Translations under genes and position numbers: made by a program
Source: Lysinibacillus cavernae
GTDB taxonomy: Bacteria; Bacillota; Bacilli; Bacillales_A; Planococcaceae
NCBI RefSeq assembly: GCF_009724685.1
Contig: NZ_WMEF01000001.1
Coordinates: 310,001 to 374,000 of the forward strand
Direction of reading: 5' to 3'
DNA: 64,000 bases
In this document: positions 46,803 through 57,733 of the stretch, one piece after another
Position numbering within the stretch: position 1 is the stretch's first letter
Layout: every line of letters starts with the position of its first letter
Notes under the pieces: generated by a model
The model's database searches: none
Told to the model about the DNA's origin: nothing
Seen by the model: the letters and a program-made list of their open reading frames with translations, nothing else

Positions 46803-48881
46803 ATGGCGGATTATTTAGTGATTGTAGAATCACCAGCAAAAGCAAAAACAATTGAACGATATTTAGGAAAGAAATATAAAGTAAAAGCGTCGGTTGGACA
46901 CGTACGAGATCTACCACGTAGCCAGATGGGCGTTAGTGCTGAAAATAACTTTGAACCTAAATATATTACGATACGTGGTAAAGGACCTGTTTTACAGGAA
47001 TTAAAATCTGCGGCTAAAAAAGTGAAGAAAGTTTATCTAGCGGCCGATCCAGACCGCGAGGGAGAAGCGATTGCTTGGCACCTTGCGACTGCGTTAAACA
47101 TTGATATTCACTCAGATTGTCGTGTTGTATTTAACGAAATTACCAAGGATGCAATAATAGAGTCCTTTAAAAACCCACGTCCAATTAACATGGATTTAGT
47201 AGATGCACAACAAACAAGACGCATATTAGATAGACTTGTTGGCTATAACATTAGTCCGATTCTGTGGAAAAAGGTTAAAAAAGGATTATCAGCAGGTCGT
47301 GTACAATCTGTAGCACTACGCATGATCATTGATCGGGAAAATGAAATTAAAAACTTCCAACCAGAAGAGTATTGGACAATTGAAGGTGCTTTTGAAAAAG
47401 GTAAAAAAACATTTGATGCACTTTACTATGGGAATGGTAAAGAAAAAATTAAATTAACAAATGAAGAACAAGTAAAGGCGATATTAAAAGATGTCAAAGG
47501 AACAAACTTTAATGTTGTCAATGTAACTAAAAAGGAACGTAAACGTAATGCAGCGCCTGCCTTTACAACATCGTCCTTACAGCAAGAAGCAGCACGAAAA
47601 TTAAACTTCCGAGCGAAGAAAACAATGATGTTAGCTCAGCAATTATACGAAGGTATTGATATTGGAAAAAAAGAGGGAACAGTCGGGTTAATCACTTATA
47701 TGCGTACCGATTCCACACGTATTTCAGATACCGCAAAAGCAGAAGTAGTTACTTACATTGATGGTAAATATGGCAAAGAATATATTGCAACGGAAATAAA
47801 ACAAACGAAGAAGGCTTCTAATGCGCAGGATGCTCATGAGGCTATACGTCCAACTAGCACAATGCGAACACCTGAAGAATTAAAGACAGTTCTTAGTCGA
47901 GATCAATTACGCTTATATCGCTTAATTTGGGAGCGCTTTATCGCTAGTCAAATGGCACCAGCAATACTTGATACGGTAGCAGTAGATCTTCAAAATGGTG
48001 ATGTTTTATTCCGTGCGAATGGCTCGCAAGTTAAATTTGCAGGATTCATGAAGCTATATATTGAAGGAACGGACGATCAAACAGAAGAGACGACAAAGCT
48101 TTTACCTGAGATGGAAATTGGTGATCAAGTAAAATCGCTCGAAATTGAGCCTAAACAACATTTTACACAGCCACCACCACGATATTCCGAGGCGCGACTT
48201 GTTAAAACAATGGAAGAACTTGGTATTGGGCGCCCATCCACATATGCACCGACCCTCGATACAATTCAGCGCCGTGGCTATGTTGTATTAGACGCTAAAC
48301 GCTTTATGCCAACAGAGCTAGGTGAAATCGTACACCAACTCGTACTAGAATTTTTCCCTGATATCATAAACATCGAATTCACAGCAAAAATGGAACAAGA
48401 TTTAGATGATATTGAAGAAGGTAGTCGTCAATGGAAAAAGATTGTGGAAGAGTTTTACAAAGACTTCGAGGTTCATGTAAAACATGCGGATGAAGCCATG
48501 GAAAAAGTGGTGATTAAAGACGAACCTGCTGGAGAGGATTGTGAGCTATGTGGATCACCAATGGTCTATAAACTTGGACGATATGGTAAATTTATGGCTT
48601 GCTCAAACTTCCCAGATTGTAGAAATACAAAAGCAATAATGAAACCTATTGGTGTGAAATGTCCTTCCTGTGAAACGGGCGAAATTGTGGAGCGAAAAAG
48701 TAAAACAAAGCGTCTATTCTATGGTTGCAATCAATATCCTGAATGTGAATTTGTATCATGGGACAAACCAATTAGTAGACCATGTCCAAAATGTAGTGCA
48801 TTATTAGTAGAGAAAAAGATAAAAAAAGGTGTGCAAATTCAATGTACGAAATGTGACTATGAAGAAGCGCCAACTCAATGA
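46803..48881 (+). CDS. topA: DNA topoisomerase I
   Basis: A 692-residue type IA topoisomerase. The Toprim domain has [12 protein letters not shown] and [11 protein letters not shown]; the active-site Tyr is in [11 protein letters not shown] (about 299). Three C-terminal zinc ribbons (about 578-690) have CELCG/CSNFPDC, CPSC/CNQYPEC and CPKC/CTKC pairs. It relaxes negative supercoils. An AAGGGGGAG site precedes the ATG. trmFO follows after 19 nt. Confidence 0.97.
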   Translation: MADYLVIVESPAKAKTIERYLGKKYKVKASVGHVRDLPRSQMGVSAENNFEPKYITIRGKGPVLQELKSAAKKVKKVYLAADPDREGEAIAWHLATALNIDIHSDCRVVFNEITKDAIIESFKNPRPINMDLVDAQQTRRILDRLVGYNISPILWKKVKKGLSAGRVQSVALRMIIDRENEIKNFQPEEYWTIEGAFEKGKKTFDALYYGNGKEKIKLTNEEQVKAILKDVKGTNFNVVNVTKKERKRNAAPAFTTSSLQQEAARKLNFRAKKTMMLAQQLYEGIDIGKKEGTVGLITYMRTDSTRISDTAKAEVVTYIDGKYGKEYIATEIKQTKKASNAQDAHEAIRPTSTMRTPEELKTVLSRDQLRLYRLIWERFIASQMAPAILDTVAVDLQNGDVLFRANGSQVKFAGFMKLYIEGTDDQTEETTKLLPEMEIGDQVKSLEIEPKQHFTQPPPRYSEARLVKTMEELGIGRPSTYAPTLDTIQRRGYVVLDAKRFMPTELGEIVHQLVLEFFPDIINIEFTAKMEQDLDDIEEGSRQWKKIVEEFYKDFEVHVKHADEAMEKVVIKDEPAGEDCELCGSPMVYKLGRYGKFMACSNFPDCRNTKAIMKPIGVKCPSCETGEIVERKSKTKRLFYGCNQYPECEFVSWDKPISRPCPKCSALLVEKKIKKGVQIQCTKCDYEEAPTQ

Positions 48882-48900
48882 TAGGAAGATGGTAAGAAAC

Positions 48901-50214
48901 ATGACTGAACAAGTAGTAAATGTAATAGGAGCAGGGCTTGCAGGTAGTGAAGCAGCATGGCAAATTGCAAAGCGTGGTGTAAAAGTAAAACTTTATGAAA
49001 TGCGTCCAGTAAAGCAAACTCCAGCGCACCATACTGATAAATTTGCAGAACTTGTTTGTTCTAACTCATTACGTGCCAATGGCTTAACGAATGCTGTAGG
49101 CGTAATTAAAGAAGAAATGCGTATGTTAGATTCTGTTATCCTAAAGGCAGCAGACCAATGCTCAGTACCTGCTGGTGGTGCGCTAGCGGTAGACCGTCAT
49201 GAGTTTGCTGGATATGTGACGGAGACTGTGAAAAACCATCCACTTGTAGAGGTTATTCATGAAGAGGTAACAGAAATTCCAGAAGGTATTACAGTTATTG
49301 CAACTGGTCCATTAACTTCAAAAGCTCTAGCTGAAAAAATTCAAGGTTTAACAGGTTTAGATTATTTATACTTTTACGATGCAGCAGCACCCATTATCGA
49401 AAAAGATAGCATAGATATGGATAAAGTTTATTTAAAGTCTCGTTACGATAAAGGTGAAGCGGCTTATTTAAACTGTCCTATGACAAAGGAAGAATTTGAT
49501 CGTTTCCGTCAAGCGTTAATCGAAGCAGAAGTTGTGCCATTGAAAGAATTTGAAAAAGAAATTTACTTTGAGGGTTGTATGCCAATTGAAGTCATGGCAT
49601 CTCGCGGAGAGAAAACGATGTTATTTGGTCCAATGAAGCCAGTCGGTCTTGAAGATCCAAAAACAGGAAAGCGTCCTTATGCTGTTGTGCAGCTTCGCCA
49701 AGACGATGCAGCTGGCACGCTTTACAACATTGTTGGTTTCCAAACACATCTAAAATGGGGTCCGCAGAAGGAAGTACTGCAGTTAATCCCAGGTTTAGAG
49801 AATGTAGAAATTGTACGCTACGGCGTAATGCACAGAAATACATTCATTAATTCACCGAAAGTTTTAGAGAAAACATATCAACTCCGTGAGCAAAAGAATA
49901 TTTTCTTTGCAGGTCAGATGACTGGTGTTGAAGGATATGTTGAATCAGCAGGAAGTGGATTAATTGCTGGAATTAATGCAGCTCGTTTAGCATTAGGACA
50001 AGAGCAAATTGTTTTCCCATTTGAAACGGCATTAGGAAGTATGGCCCGTTATATAACAGAAGCCCAGTCGAAAAACTTCCAACCGATGAACGTCAACTTC
50101 GGTATATTCCCTGAGTTACCACCTGGTCGTCGTTCAAAACCAGAACGTGCTGAGATGCATGCAACGCGCGCAATAAGCACAATTCGAAATTTTGTGAATT
50201 CACAAACAATTTAA
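48901..50214 (+). CDS. trmFO: tRNA m5U54 methyltransferase TrmFO (Gid)
   Basis: A 437-residue folate- and FAD-dependent methyltransferase. The FAD motif [11 protein letters not shown] is at the N-terminus, CSNSLRAN and the conserved Cys in EIYFEGCMP follow, and [13 protein letters not shown] is near the end. ATG 48901 gives the usual length; ATG 48889 is possible. The upstream extension reads through the end of topA and is not real. Confidence 0.95.
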   Translation: MTEQVVNVIGAGLAGSEAAWQIAKRGVKVKLYEMRPVKQTPAHHTDKFAELVCSNSLRANGLTNAVGVIKEEMRMLDSVILKAADQCSVPAGGALAVDRHEFAGYVTETVKNHPLVEVIHEEVTEIPEGITVIATGPLTSKALAEKIQGLTGLDYLYFYDAAAPIIEKDSIDMDKVYLKSRYDKGEAAYLNCPMTKEEFDRFRQALIEAEVVPLKEFEKEIYFEGCMPIEVMASRGEKTMLFGPMKPVGLEDPKTGKRPYAVVQLRQDDAAGTLYNIVGFQTHLKWGPQKEVLQLIPGLENVEIVRYGVMHRNTFINSPKVLEKTYQLREQKNIFFAGQMTGVEGYVESAGSGLIAGINAARLALGQEQIVFPFETALGSMARYITEAQSKNFQPMNVNFGIFPELPPGRRSKPERAEMHATRAISTIRNFVNSQTI

Positions 50215-50219
50215 TTGCC

Positions 50220-50264
50220 AAAAGCCTCTAAAAGTTGATATACTCTTAGAGGCTTTTTCTTTTT
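50220..50264 (+). terminator. Terminator of topA-trmFO
   Basis: AAAAGCCTCTAA (50220-50231) pairs perfectly with TTAGAGGCTTTT (50246-50257), then TCTTTTTG. The 240 bp up to xerC is AT-rich with no gene seen. Confidence 0.9.
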
Positions 50265-50501
50265 GTAGACAAAATGCTTAATTAGACGTATTTTATTATT
50301 TTGTATGGAGATTTTCTCAAAATATAACCATTTACACTTGCTATATTATGAAGATAGGTTTAGTGTCAATATGTATGTTTATTAATGATATGAAAAACGA
50401 TACAAATTTGTAAGAGATGACAAAGGATTGTTTATTCGTTATATTACAAGTGTCGGTAATTTGAGAAAATTATTAATAAATCATTGGTGGTGAATCTTTC
50501 C

Positions 50502-51401
50502 ATGTTAGTTTCGTCCCAAAATGCACTCGAACAGTTCATGCTTTACATCCAAGTTGAAAAGAACTTCTCTGTTCATACAGTGCGAGAATATGAATCAGAC
50601 CTGCTAGATTTTTTAACCTTTTTACAAACGGAGGGCATCAATGATTTAGCGAGTGTTGAATATATACATGCACGTCTTTATGTAACAAAGTTGTACGATG
50701 AAAAAAGAGCGAGGGCATCTATTTCTAGAAAAATTTCCTCGATACGCTCCTTTTTTCGCTTTCTAAATAAACAGTACGGATTAGATGACGGAGCATTTCG
50801 TTCTCTTTATCATCCCAAAAAAGAATCAAGATTACCTAATTTTTTCTATGAAGAAGAATTGAAGCAGCTATTTGATGCGAATACTGGTGATGATTTGAAA
50901 TCATTAAGAAATATAGCTATATTAGAGCTGTTGTATGCTACAGGTATTCGTGTGAGTGAACTGACTTCAATTCAAGTAGAGGATGTAGATTTTCATTATT
51001 CAATCATACGAGTAATGGGAAAAGGTCGAAAAGAACGAATTATTCCATTTGGTCAATTTGCGAGTTTAGCAATGCAGGACTACATAGAGCAAGCTCGTCC
51101 ACGATTGATGAAAAAAACCAGTCATCAGCAGTTGTTTGTCAATTTGCGTGGTGGGGAACTTACTCCTCGAGGGGTACGTCATATTTTAAACGAAATGATT
51201 GACAAGGCCTCACTCCATACAAAAATTTACCCACACATGCTTCGTCATACTTTTGCCACACATTTATTAAATAATGGTGCAGATCTGCGAACGGTGCAGG
51301 AGTTATTAGGTCACTCACATTTATCTTCTACACAAGTTTACACACATGTAACAAAAGAGCATCTTCGTCAAACATATATGAATGCTCATCCAAGGGCATA
51401 A
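50502..51401 (+). CDS. xerC: Tyrosine recombinase XerC (CodV)
   Basis: A 299-residue recombinase for chromosome dimer resolution with XerD. SAM-like core-binding domain (about 5-90); catalytic residues in ATGIRVSEL (Arg), HMLRHTFATH (His-x-x-Arg), GHSHLSSTQVY (His and nucleophile Tyr). ATG 50502 follows TTGGTGGTGA. It heads the codV-clpQ-clpY-codY arrangement of B. subtilis. Confidence 0.95.
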   Translation: MLVSSQNALEQFMLYIQVEKNFSVHTVREYESDLLDFLTFLQTEGINDLASVEYIHARLYVTKLYDEKRARASISRKISSIRSFFRFLNKQYGLDDGAFRSLYHPKKESRLPNFFYEEELKQLFDANTGDDLKSLRNIAILELLYATGIRVSELTSIQVEDVDFHYSIIRVMGKGRKERIIPFGQFASLAMQDYIEQARPRLMKKTSHQQLFVNLRGGELTPRGVRHILNEMIDKASLHTKIYPHMLRHTFATHLLNNGADLRTVQELLGHSHLSSTQVYTHVTKEHLRQTYMNAHPRA

Positions 51402-51422
51402 TAGAGCTAAGGAGGAAGGCAG

Positions 51423-51968
51423 ATGGGACAAATTCATGCAACAACGATATTTGCAGTTCATCATAACGGAGGCTGTGCTATGGCTGGTGATGGTCAAGTA
51501 ACATTGGGAAATGCAGTTGTGATGAAAGGTACAGCAAGGAAGGTCAGACGTCTGTTTAATGGGCAGGTCCTTGCGGGTTTTGCAGGTTCCGTTGCAGATG
51601 CTTTTACACTTTTTGAGATGTTTGAAGGCAAATTGAATGAATATAACGGTAATTTACAGCGTGCAGCAGTTGAAGTAGCGAAGCAATGGCGCGGTGATAA
51701 AATGCTTCGTCAGTTAGAAGCGATGTTATTGGTAATGGATAAAACGACATTACTACTTGTTTCAGGTACAGGAGAAGTGATTGAACCAGATGATGGCATT
51801 TTGGCTATTGGCTCTGGTGGAAATTATGCGTTATCAGCAGGTAGAGCGTTGAAAAAATATGCAGGTGAATCGATGACTGCTCGCGAAATTGCTGAAGCAG
51901 CATTGGAAACAGCTGCTGAAATCTGTGTATTTACGAATCATAATATTATCGTGGAGGCGCTGAACTAA
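51423..51968 (+). CDS. hslV: ATP-dependent protease subunit HslV (ClpQ)
   Basis: A 181-residue proteasome-like peptidase. The N-terminus reads [21 protein letters not shown] and GFAGSVADA are conserved. In E. coli the nucleophile is the Thr after Met; in B. subtilis a Ser at position 2 serves. Neither pattern is present here, so removal of MGQIHA to expose Thr of TTIF is the likely maturation. GGAGGAAGG precedes the ATG. It overlaps hslU by one base. Confidence 0.95.
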   Translation: MGQIHATTIFAVHHNGGCAMAGDGQVTLGNAVVMKGTARKVRRLFNGQVLAGFAGSVADAFTLFEMFEGKLNEYNGNLQRAAVEVAKQWRGDKMLRQLEAMLLVMDKTTLLLVSGTGEVIEPDDGILAIGSGGNYALSAGRALKKYAGESMTAREIAEAALETAAEICVFTNHNIIVEALN

Positions 51969-53368
51969 TGACACAAAAAAATTTAACGCCAAGACAAATT
52001 ACTGAGCATTTAGATCGTTATATTGTTGGGCAGAATGAAGCTAAGCGAGCAGTAGCCATCGCGTTACGTAATCGCTATCGTCGTTCATTGTTACATGAGG
52101 ATATGAAGGCTGAGGTTATTCCGAAAAATATTTTGATGATCGGTCCAACTGGTGTCGGAAAAACGGAAATTGCCAGAAGAATTGCGAAGCTTACAAATGC
52201 TCCTTTTGTAAAAGTTGAAGCGACAAAGTTTACAGAGGTAGGTTATGTAGGACGTGATGTTGAATCAATGGTACGTGATTTAGTGGAAGCTTCACACCGT
52301 CTAGTAAAAGAAGAAATGATGGAGTCTGTTAAGGAGCAAGCGGAAGAGTTAGCAAATGAGGCAATCGTGAAACTATTGGTGCCTTCATTACGTAAAAAAC
52401 AGGCGATGCAAAATCCGTTTGAAATGTTATTCGGTGGGAAAGAACAACCATCAACAGAAGATTCATCTTCAGATGAGACTGAAGTACGCTCGAAACGTGC
52501 ACAAATAGCGATTGATTTACGCAATGGTAAATTAGAAAATGAGTGGGTTACTGTGGAGGTAACCGAACAAAACCCATCCATTTTTGATGCGTTACAAGGA
52601 ACTGGGATGGATATGTCTGCTAATAGCGGCATGCAGGATATGTTATCTAGTTTGATGCCGAAAAAACAGAAAAAACGTCGTGTTCAAGTGAAGGACGCAC
52701 GTCGTATTTTAACAATAGAAGAAGCAAATAAGCTGATAGATGCCGATGAAGTAGCGCAGGAAGCAATTACTAGAGCTGAGCAAACAGGTATTATCTTTAT
52801 TGATGAAATCGATAAAATTGCAAGTAAAGAAGGAAATACTTCGGCGAATGTCTCACGTGAAGGTGTTCAAAGAGATATTTTACCAATTGTAGAAGGCTCT
52901 ACTGTCACAACGAAGTATGGTGCGGTGAAGACGGATTATATGCTATTTGTTGCTGCCGGTGCTTTCCATATGTCGAAACCTTCGGATTTAATTCCTGAAT
53001 TACAAGGACGTTTCCCAATCCGTGTGGAGCTAGAAAAATTAACAAAACAAGATTTTGTACGTATTTTACAAGAACCAGATCAATCACTCATTTTGCAGTA
53101 TAAGGCATTGTTAGAAACGGAAGGCGTAGAAATTCATTTCACAACAGATGCCGTTGAACGAATTGCTGAAATAGCAACTGAAGTCAATCAGGAAACGGAC
53201 AATATCGGAGCCCGTCGTTTACACACAATATTAGAACGTTTACTTGAAGAACTGTCGTTTGAGGCATCCGAAATTGCACCAGCAAGCATTCCAATCAATG
53301 CTGCGTATGTTGATCAGAAACTTGCGGGTATAGTAAAAAACAAAGATTTGTCACAGTTTATATTGTAA
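51968..53368 (+). CDS. hslU: ATP-dependent protease ATPase subunit HslU (ClpY)
   Basis: A 466-residue AAA+ unfoldase. [17 protein letters not shown] at the start (short piece: DRYIVGQ), Walker [14 protein letters not shown] (about 58), an I-domain (about 110-240) and Walker [12 protein letters not shown] (about 275). It partners with HslV encoded just upstream with shared bases. Confidence 0.96.
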   Translation: MTQKNLTPRQITEHLDRYIVGQNEAKRAVAIALRNRYRRSLLHEDMKAEVIPKNILMIGPTGVGKTEIARRIAKLTNAPFVKVEATKFTEVGYVGRDVESMVRDLVEASHRLVKEEMMESVKEQAEELANEAIVKLLVPSLRKKQAMQNPFEMLFGGKEQPSTEDSSSDETEVRSKRAQIAIDLRNGKLENEWVTVEVTEQNPSIFDALQGTGMDMSANSGMQDMLSSLMPKKQKKRRVQVKDARRILTIEEANKLIDADEVAQEAITRAEQTGIIFIDEIDKIASKEGNTSANVSREGVQRDILPIVEGSTVTTKYGAVKTDYMLFVAAGAFHMSKPSDLIPELQGRFPIRVELEKLTKQDFVRILQEPDQSLILQYKALLETEGVEIHFTTDAVERIAEIATEVNQETDNIGARRLHTILERLLEELSFEASEIAPASIPINAAYVDQKLAGIVKNKDLSQFIL

Positions 53369-53455
53369 GATAAAACTGATTCGTATCATTCAGTAGAAAA
53401 AAACTTTAGAATATTTAGTAAATACTCTTCGGATTATTTTTAGGAGGAACATATA

Positions 53456-54235
53456 ATGAATTTATTAGAAAAAACACGTAAAATTAACTCGATGCTTCAA
53501 GCTTCTGCTGGTAAACCAGTAAACTTTAAAGAAATGGCTGATACATTAGGGGATATTATTGATAGTAATGTCTATATTTTGAGCCGTAAAGGTAAATTAT
53601 TAGGTATTTCAATTCACCAACAAATTGAAAATGAACGTATGAAAAAAATGTTCGAAGAGAGACAGTTCCCAGAAGAGTACACACATAGCTTGTTTGCAAT
53701 TTCTGAAACATCATCAAATTTAGATATTAATAACGAACATACTGCTTTCCCTGTAGAAAACAAAGATTTATTCCAAAACGCTTTAACTACAATTGTACCG
53801 ATTGTTGGTGGTGGCGAACGTTTAGGAACATTAATCCTTGCTCGTTTATCTTCACAATTTGAAGATGATGATCTAATTTTGGCAGAGTATGGTGCAACAG
53901 TTGTTGGTATGGAAATTTTACGTGAAAAATCTGAAGAAATTGAAGAAGAGGCTCGTAGCAAAGCGGTCGTACAAATGGCGATTAATTCACTTTCTTACAG
54001 TGAGTTAGAAGCAATTGAGCATATCTTCGAAGAACTTGATGGCAATGAAGGTTTACTTGTTGCTTCTAAAATAGCTGACCGAGTGGGCATTACACGTTCA
54101 GTGATCGTAAATGCATTACGTAAACTGGAATCCGCTGGTGTCATTGAGTCGCGCTCTTTAGGTATGAAAGGTACTTATATTAAAGTACTAAACGATAAAT
54201 TCTTAAATGCTTTAGCAGAAATTAAAATGAAATAA
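53456..54235 (+). CDS. codY: GTP- and branched-chain amino-acid-sensing regulator CodY
   Basis: A 259-residue global repressor. The N-terminal GAF domain (about 1-155) binds isoleucine and valine. The C-terminal winged helix includes [21 protein letters not shown] (short piece: [13 protein letters not shown]). It controls nitrogen metabolism, competence and, in B. subtilis, the adjacent fla/che operon. AGGAGGAAC precedes the ATG. A terminator follows. Confidence 0.97.
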   Translation: MNLLEKTRKINSMLQASAGKPVNFKEMADTLGDIIDSNVYILSRKGKLLGISIHQQIENERMKKMFEERQFPEEYTHSLFAISETSSNLDINNEHTAFPVENKDLFQNALTTIVPIVGGGERLGTLILARLSSQFEDDDLILAEYGATVVGMEILREKSEEIEEEARSKAVVQMAINSLSYSELEAIEHIFEELDGNEGLLVASKIADRVGITRSVIVNALRKLESAGVIESRSLGMKGTYIKVLNDKFLNALAEIKMK

Positions 54236-54257
54236 TTGCTCCTTTAAGAGGATAATG

Positions 54258-54293
54258 AAAGCGTCTAGATTAAATCTGGGCGCTTTTTTTGTG
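54258..54293 (+). terminator. Terminator of codY
   Basis: AAAGCGTCTAGAT (54258-54270) pairs with ATCTGGGCGCTTT (54274-54286) with two G-U pairs and is followed by TTTT. Confidence 0.85.
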
Positions 54294-54816
54294 GGGAGTA
54301 TTTACAATTTTGATCATAGTATCCTTTGAGTTTTTAGCAAAAATACAAAAATGCAGAATATGAATGTTTTTTATTTCTTTCCTCCTAATTTTGTTCGATT
54401 AATTGTCGATACAATTAGCACAAAAATAATCATTATATGTTACTTTAGGATAGTGGCGATTAGGTAGTGTGTTGTTAATTAAAGAATATTCTATCTATTG
54501 TCGAACTAGTAAAAAGGGACCTTAATTTAAATTAAGAATTAAAGGCGATAAAGCTCATAAAAAGGCAAATTTAATACTAAAATCGTAAACACTGTCGAAA
54601 TAGTGTAAAATAACTAGAAATGAGTTGAGTAACGTTGAAGCCTAGAGGCACAAAGGGTACAGAAGTTTTGTCCTGGTTAGGCATCGTAAAAAATAGGGCG
54701 TATAGACTATTAAAAAGTGACAAAAGACAATAGACACTAGGTATCATCTTAATTACAATTGTATTATTGGATAAATTAACAAGTACATAGATTGGAATAA
54801 AATGAGGTGAACAGTT
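54294..54816. other. 520-bp leader/promoter region of the fla/che operon
   Basis: AT-rich with no gene. It must hold the promoter of the flagellar operon, but I find no sigma-D site close to TAAA-N15-GCCGATAT. A notable hairpin lies at 54640-54682. Long 5' regions here are compatible with CodY binding or RNA-level control. Confidence 0.6.
54640..54682 (+). promoter_or_regulatory. Stable hairpin in the flgB leader
   Basis: GCCTA...TAGGC forms the base, AGG/CCT the middle and ACAAA/TTTGT the top, with single-base bulges and an 11-12 nt loop. No T tract follows, so it is not an intrinsic terminator. It may be a protein-binding site or part of a regulatory RNA. Confidence 0.45.
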
Positions 54817-55209
54817 TTGAATTTATTTGGAGGAACTATTAGTAGCCTGGAAAATGGACTTTCCTATGCAACTTTGAATCATAAAACGATCGCAAATAAT
54901 ATTGCTAATGTCGATACGCCTAATTATAAGGCGAAAAATGTTAGTTTTAAGGATATGTTGGCAGAACAGAAGAATATAGCTATTTCTGCATATCGTACTG
55001 ATAATAGACATTATGATTTTACGATTCGACAATCTACACCTGGTGTCAATAATGTCGAAAACTTGCGATATAGAAATAATGGGAATGCTGTAGACATGGA
55101 TGCTGAGCAGGCAAAATTAGCAGAGAATCAAATTTATTACAACGCTTTAATTGACCGAGTTAATGGAAAATTAAACACATTAAATACCGTTATAAAAGGA
55201 GGTAAGTAA
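54817..55209 (+). CDS. flgB: Flagellar basal-body rod protein FlgB
   Basis: A 130-residue proximal rod protein. NHKTIANNIANVDTPNYKAK (about 22-41) is the flagellar rod/hook N-terminal signature. TTG start at 54817, 6 nt after GAGGTGA. It is the first gene of the operon; exported by the flagellar type III apparatus without a signal peptide. Confidence 0.95.
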   Translation: MNLFGGTISSLENGLSYATLNHKTIANNIANVDTPNYKAKNVSFKDMLAEQKNIAISAYRTDNRHYDFTIRQSTPGVNNVENLRYRNNGNAVDMDAEQAKLAENQIYYNALIDRVNGKLNTLNTVIKGGK

Positions 55210-55212
55210 TAG

Positions 55213-55674
55213 ATGTCTATATTTCACGGGATGAATACCACTGCCTCTGCTTTAACAGCGCAACGGTTACGCATGGATGTCATTTCATCCAATATGGCAA
55301 ACATGGATACTACTCGCGCTCGTCAAGTTAATGGGGAATGGGAACCATATCGTCGCAAGTCTGTGACATTATCAGCACAAGAAGGACGATTTTCAAATTT
55401 TTTAAATGTAGCACTTGGTAAAGATGCAAAAAGTGGTGTTGGTAATGGTGTAAAAGTTACTCGAATTTCTGAAGATCAAGAAACACCTTTCAAACTTGTT
55501 TATGACCCAACTCATCCGGATGCAAATGCAGATGGTTATGTTAATATGCCAAATGTTGATCCATTGAAAGAAATGGTAGATTTAATGTCAGCTACTCGTT
55601 CCTATGAGGCGAATGTAACTGTATTTAACGCGAATAAATCGATGCTTACAAAGGCTTTAGAGATTGGTAAATAA
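55213..55674 (+). CDS. flgC: Flagellar basal-body rod protein FlgC
   Basis: A 153-residue rod protein. MDVISSNMANMDTTRA is the N-terminal signature and DLMSATRSYEANVTVFNA the C-terminal one (short piece: ATRSYEANV). AAAGGAGGTAA at the end of flgB serves as its ribosome site. It assembles with FlgB and FliE into the rod. Confidence 0.95.
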   Translation: MSIFHGMNTTASALTAQRLRMDVISSNMANMDTTRARQVNGEWEPYRRKSVTLSAQEGRFSNFLNVALGKDAKSGVGNGVKVTRISEDQETPFKLVYDPTHPDANADGYVNMPNVDPLKEMVDLMSATRSYEANVTVFNANKSMLTKALEIGK

Positions 55675-55697
55675 ATAAGGAGAGAGGAAGATACATA

Positions 55698-56003
55698 ATG
55701 ACTATTTCGTCCGTTTCGCTAATGACACCTACTCAGGTTGTAAATGAAACAAATAAACTTAATACAACACCTTATGAAGCTCAACAAAGCTTCGCGAACT
55801 CGTTGAAAGAAGCAATAGCAAAAGTGAATGATCAGCAAATAACTTCTGATACGTTTACTCAAAAGCTAATTAAAGGTGAAAATGTGGAGTTGCACGAAGT
55901 AATGATTGCTTCACAAAAGGCGAGCGTTACATTAAACGCAACAATTGAAGTTCGCAATAAGGTGATTGAAGCTTACCAAGAAATAATGCGAATGAGTGTT
56001 TAA
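55698..56003 (+). CDS. fliE: Flagellar hook-basal body protein FliE
   Basis: A 101-residue adaptor between the MS ring and the rod. The conserved end VMIASQKASVTLNATIEVRN (about 73-92) and EIMRMSV is characteristic. AAGGAGAGAGG precedes the ATG. A perfect hairpin follows its stop at 56008. Confidence 0.93.
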   Translation: MTISSVSLMTPTQVVNETNKLNTTPYEAQQSFANSLKEAIAKVNDQQITSDTFTQKLIKGENVELHEVMIASQKASVTLNATIEVRNKVIEAYQEIMRMSV

Positions 56004-56007
56004 TTTT

Positions 56008-56045
56008 ATTAATCTAGATAAAGAGGCTTCTTTATCTAGATTAAT
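56008..56045. repeat. Perfect 17-bp hairpin between fliE and fliF
   Basis: ATTAATCTAGATAAAGA (56008-56024) is exactly complementary to 56029-56045, with a GGCT loop. A weak T content follows but no T run, so complete termination within the operon is unlikely. Possible roles: mRNA stabilisation of flgBC-fliE, partial attenuation or an RNase III site. Confidence 0.8.
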
Positions 56046-56122
56046 AACCACTAATTTAGTGGACTCATTATGTTCGCAAATTATTGATGGCTAGGTTATT
56101 CACTATAACCGGAGGATTCATA

Positions 56123-57718
56123 ATGAATGAACGATTGACGAAAATAAAAAACGACACCAGTCAATTTTGGACAAGTCGAAGTAAAAAGCAAAAAATAGTT
56201 ATGATTGGCTCCGTAGTAGGCGTAATCGCAATAGCAGCAATTGTGACGTTTTTTGCTTCAAAAACTACATATGTTCCACTTTATAAAGATTTATCAACAA
56301 GAGAAATCGGGCAAGTAAAGGAAGCGCTAGATTCCCAAGGTGTGACCTATGAAATCGCTCCGGGTGGAACGTCTATTTTAGTGCCAGAACAGCAAGTAGA
56401 CTCCTTGTTAGTACAGCTGGCTTCAGAGGGATATCCTCAAACAGGTACAATTGATTACTCATTTGCGAATAGTTCAGGATTTGGTATGACAGATAATGAG
56501 TTTAACTTGTTAAAAAAAGCAGCTACTGAAACTGAAATCGCTAAGCTTTTCAAAAATTTAGAAGGTGTAAAAGATGCGAAAGTAATGATTACTGTTCCTG
56601 AAGAGGGGGTATTCGTTACAGATGTTCAAGGAGAGGCAACGGCGTCTATTGTTTTAAATACAGACCCAGGCTATAAATTTACAGAACAGCAAATTACTAC
56701 TATGTATAATTTGGTGTCAAAAAGTATACCAAATTTAAAAACAGAAAATATTGTGATCTCTAATCAATTCTCAGAGTACTTTGATTTGAATGCTGCTACT
56801 ACTGATGGAACTTCCACAACGACAGCTGAAGGTCAATTGCAAATGAAAAAGTTAGTCGAGCGTGATTTACAACGTCAAGTGCAAAATATGCTAGGAACGT
56901 TGATGGGACAAGATAAAGTGATGGTTTCTGTCACAACGGATATTGATTTCAAGAAAGAAAATCGTGAAGAAAACCTTGTGACACCTGTTGATGAGGAGAA
57001 TATGGAAGGTATCGCAATTAGTGCTCAACGAATTACTGAGCAATATTCTGGTACAGGAGGAGCAGCAGCCGCTGGAACACCTGAAGCTGAAACAACTACT
57101 GATAACTTCACTACTTATAACGAAGGTACAACAGGTAACGGTGATTATGAACGTACAGAGGAAACAATCAATAATGATGTTAACCGTATACGTAAAGATA
57201 TCCAAGAAGCCCCTTATAAAATTCAAGATATTGGAATTCAAGTCATTGTTGAACCACCGACAGCGACAGATGCAGCGTCATTACCAGACGGTGTTCAAGA
57301 AGATATTGAGAAAATTTTAAGCACAATTGTTCGTACAACGATTTCAAAAGACGTGGCAACAGAACTTACACAAGAGCAAATTGATGAAAAAGTGGCAGTA
57401 TCTGTACAACCGTTATACGGTAAGGCGACAGAAGTTGCTGACGAAAAACCAGTCATCCCATGGTGGGTTTGGGTCATTGGCGGTATCTTATTAGCTGTTA
57501 TCTTATTGTTAGCATTCTTTATTATCCGTTCTCGTAAGCGTGCGAAGGAAGAAGAAGAGCTAAGTATCCTAGAAGAACAAGAAGAATTAATGATTGATGA
57601 TATTAATGAAGAAATTGAAACGGAAGCTACAATGCGTCGTAAGCAACTTGAAAAAATGGCCAAAGAAAAGCCAGATGATTTTGCGAAGTTACTGCGTAGT
57701 TGGATTGCTGAAGACTAA
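56123..57718 (+). CDS. fliF: Flagellar MS-ring protein FliF
   Basis: A 531-residue membrane protein. N-terminal helix at about 25-45 (IGSVVGVIAIAAIVTFFA core), a YscJ-like periplasmic-side domain with YPQTGTIDYSF, and a second helix at about 447-468 (WWVWVIGGILLAVILLLAF core). The C-terminal tail ends in a FliG-binding DDFAKLLRSWIAED. ATG 56123 follows CGGAGGA. Confidence 0.95.
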   Translation: MNERLTKIKNDTSQFWTSRSKKQKIVMIGSVVGVIAIAAIVTFFASKTTYVPLYKDLSTREIGQVKEALDSQGVTYEIAPGGTSILVPEQQVDSLLVQLASEGYPQTGTIDYSFANSSGFGMTDNEFNLLKKAATETEIAKLFKNLEGVKDAKVMITVPEEGVFVTDVQGEATASIVLNTDPGYKFTEQQITTMYNLVSKSIPNLKTENIVISNQFSEYFDLNAATTDGTSTTTAEGQLQMKKLVERDLQRQVQNMLGTLMGQDKVMVSVTTDIDFKKENREENLVTPVDEENMEGIAISAQRITEQYSGTGGAAAAGTPEAETTTDNFTTYNEGTTGNGDYERTEETINNDVNRIRKDIQEAPYKIQDIGIQVIVEPPTATDAASLPDGVQEDIEKILSTIVRTTISKDVATELTQEQIDEKVAVSVQPLYGKATEVADEKPVIPWWVWVIGGILLAVILLLAFFIIRSRKRAKEEEELSILEEQEELMIDDINEEIETEATMRRKQLEKMAKEKPDDFAKLLRSWIAED

Positions 57719-57733
57719 CTAGGAGGTTCGGCT

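Noticed and set aside
54530..54580. Possible sigma-D promoter (AATTTAAATT...GGCGATAA) ahead of flgB
   Set aside because: The -35 TAAA is 12 rather than 15 nt away, and GGCGATAA departs from GCCGATAT; too weak to list.
54630..54700. c-di-GMP (GEMM) riboswitch in the flgB leader
   Set aside because: The hairpin lacks the conserved GCAAAGCC core and paired P1b/P2 layout of that class.
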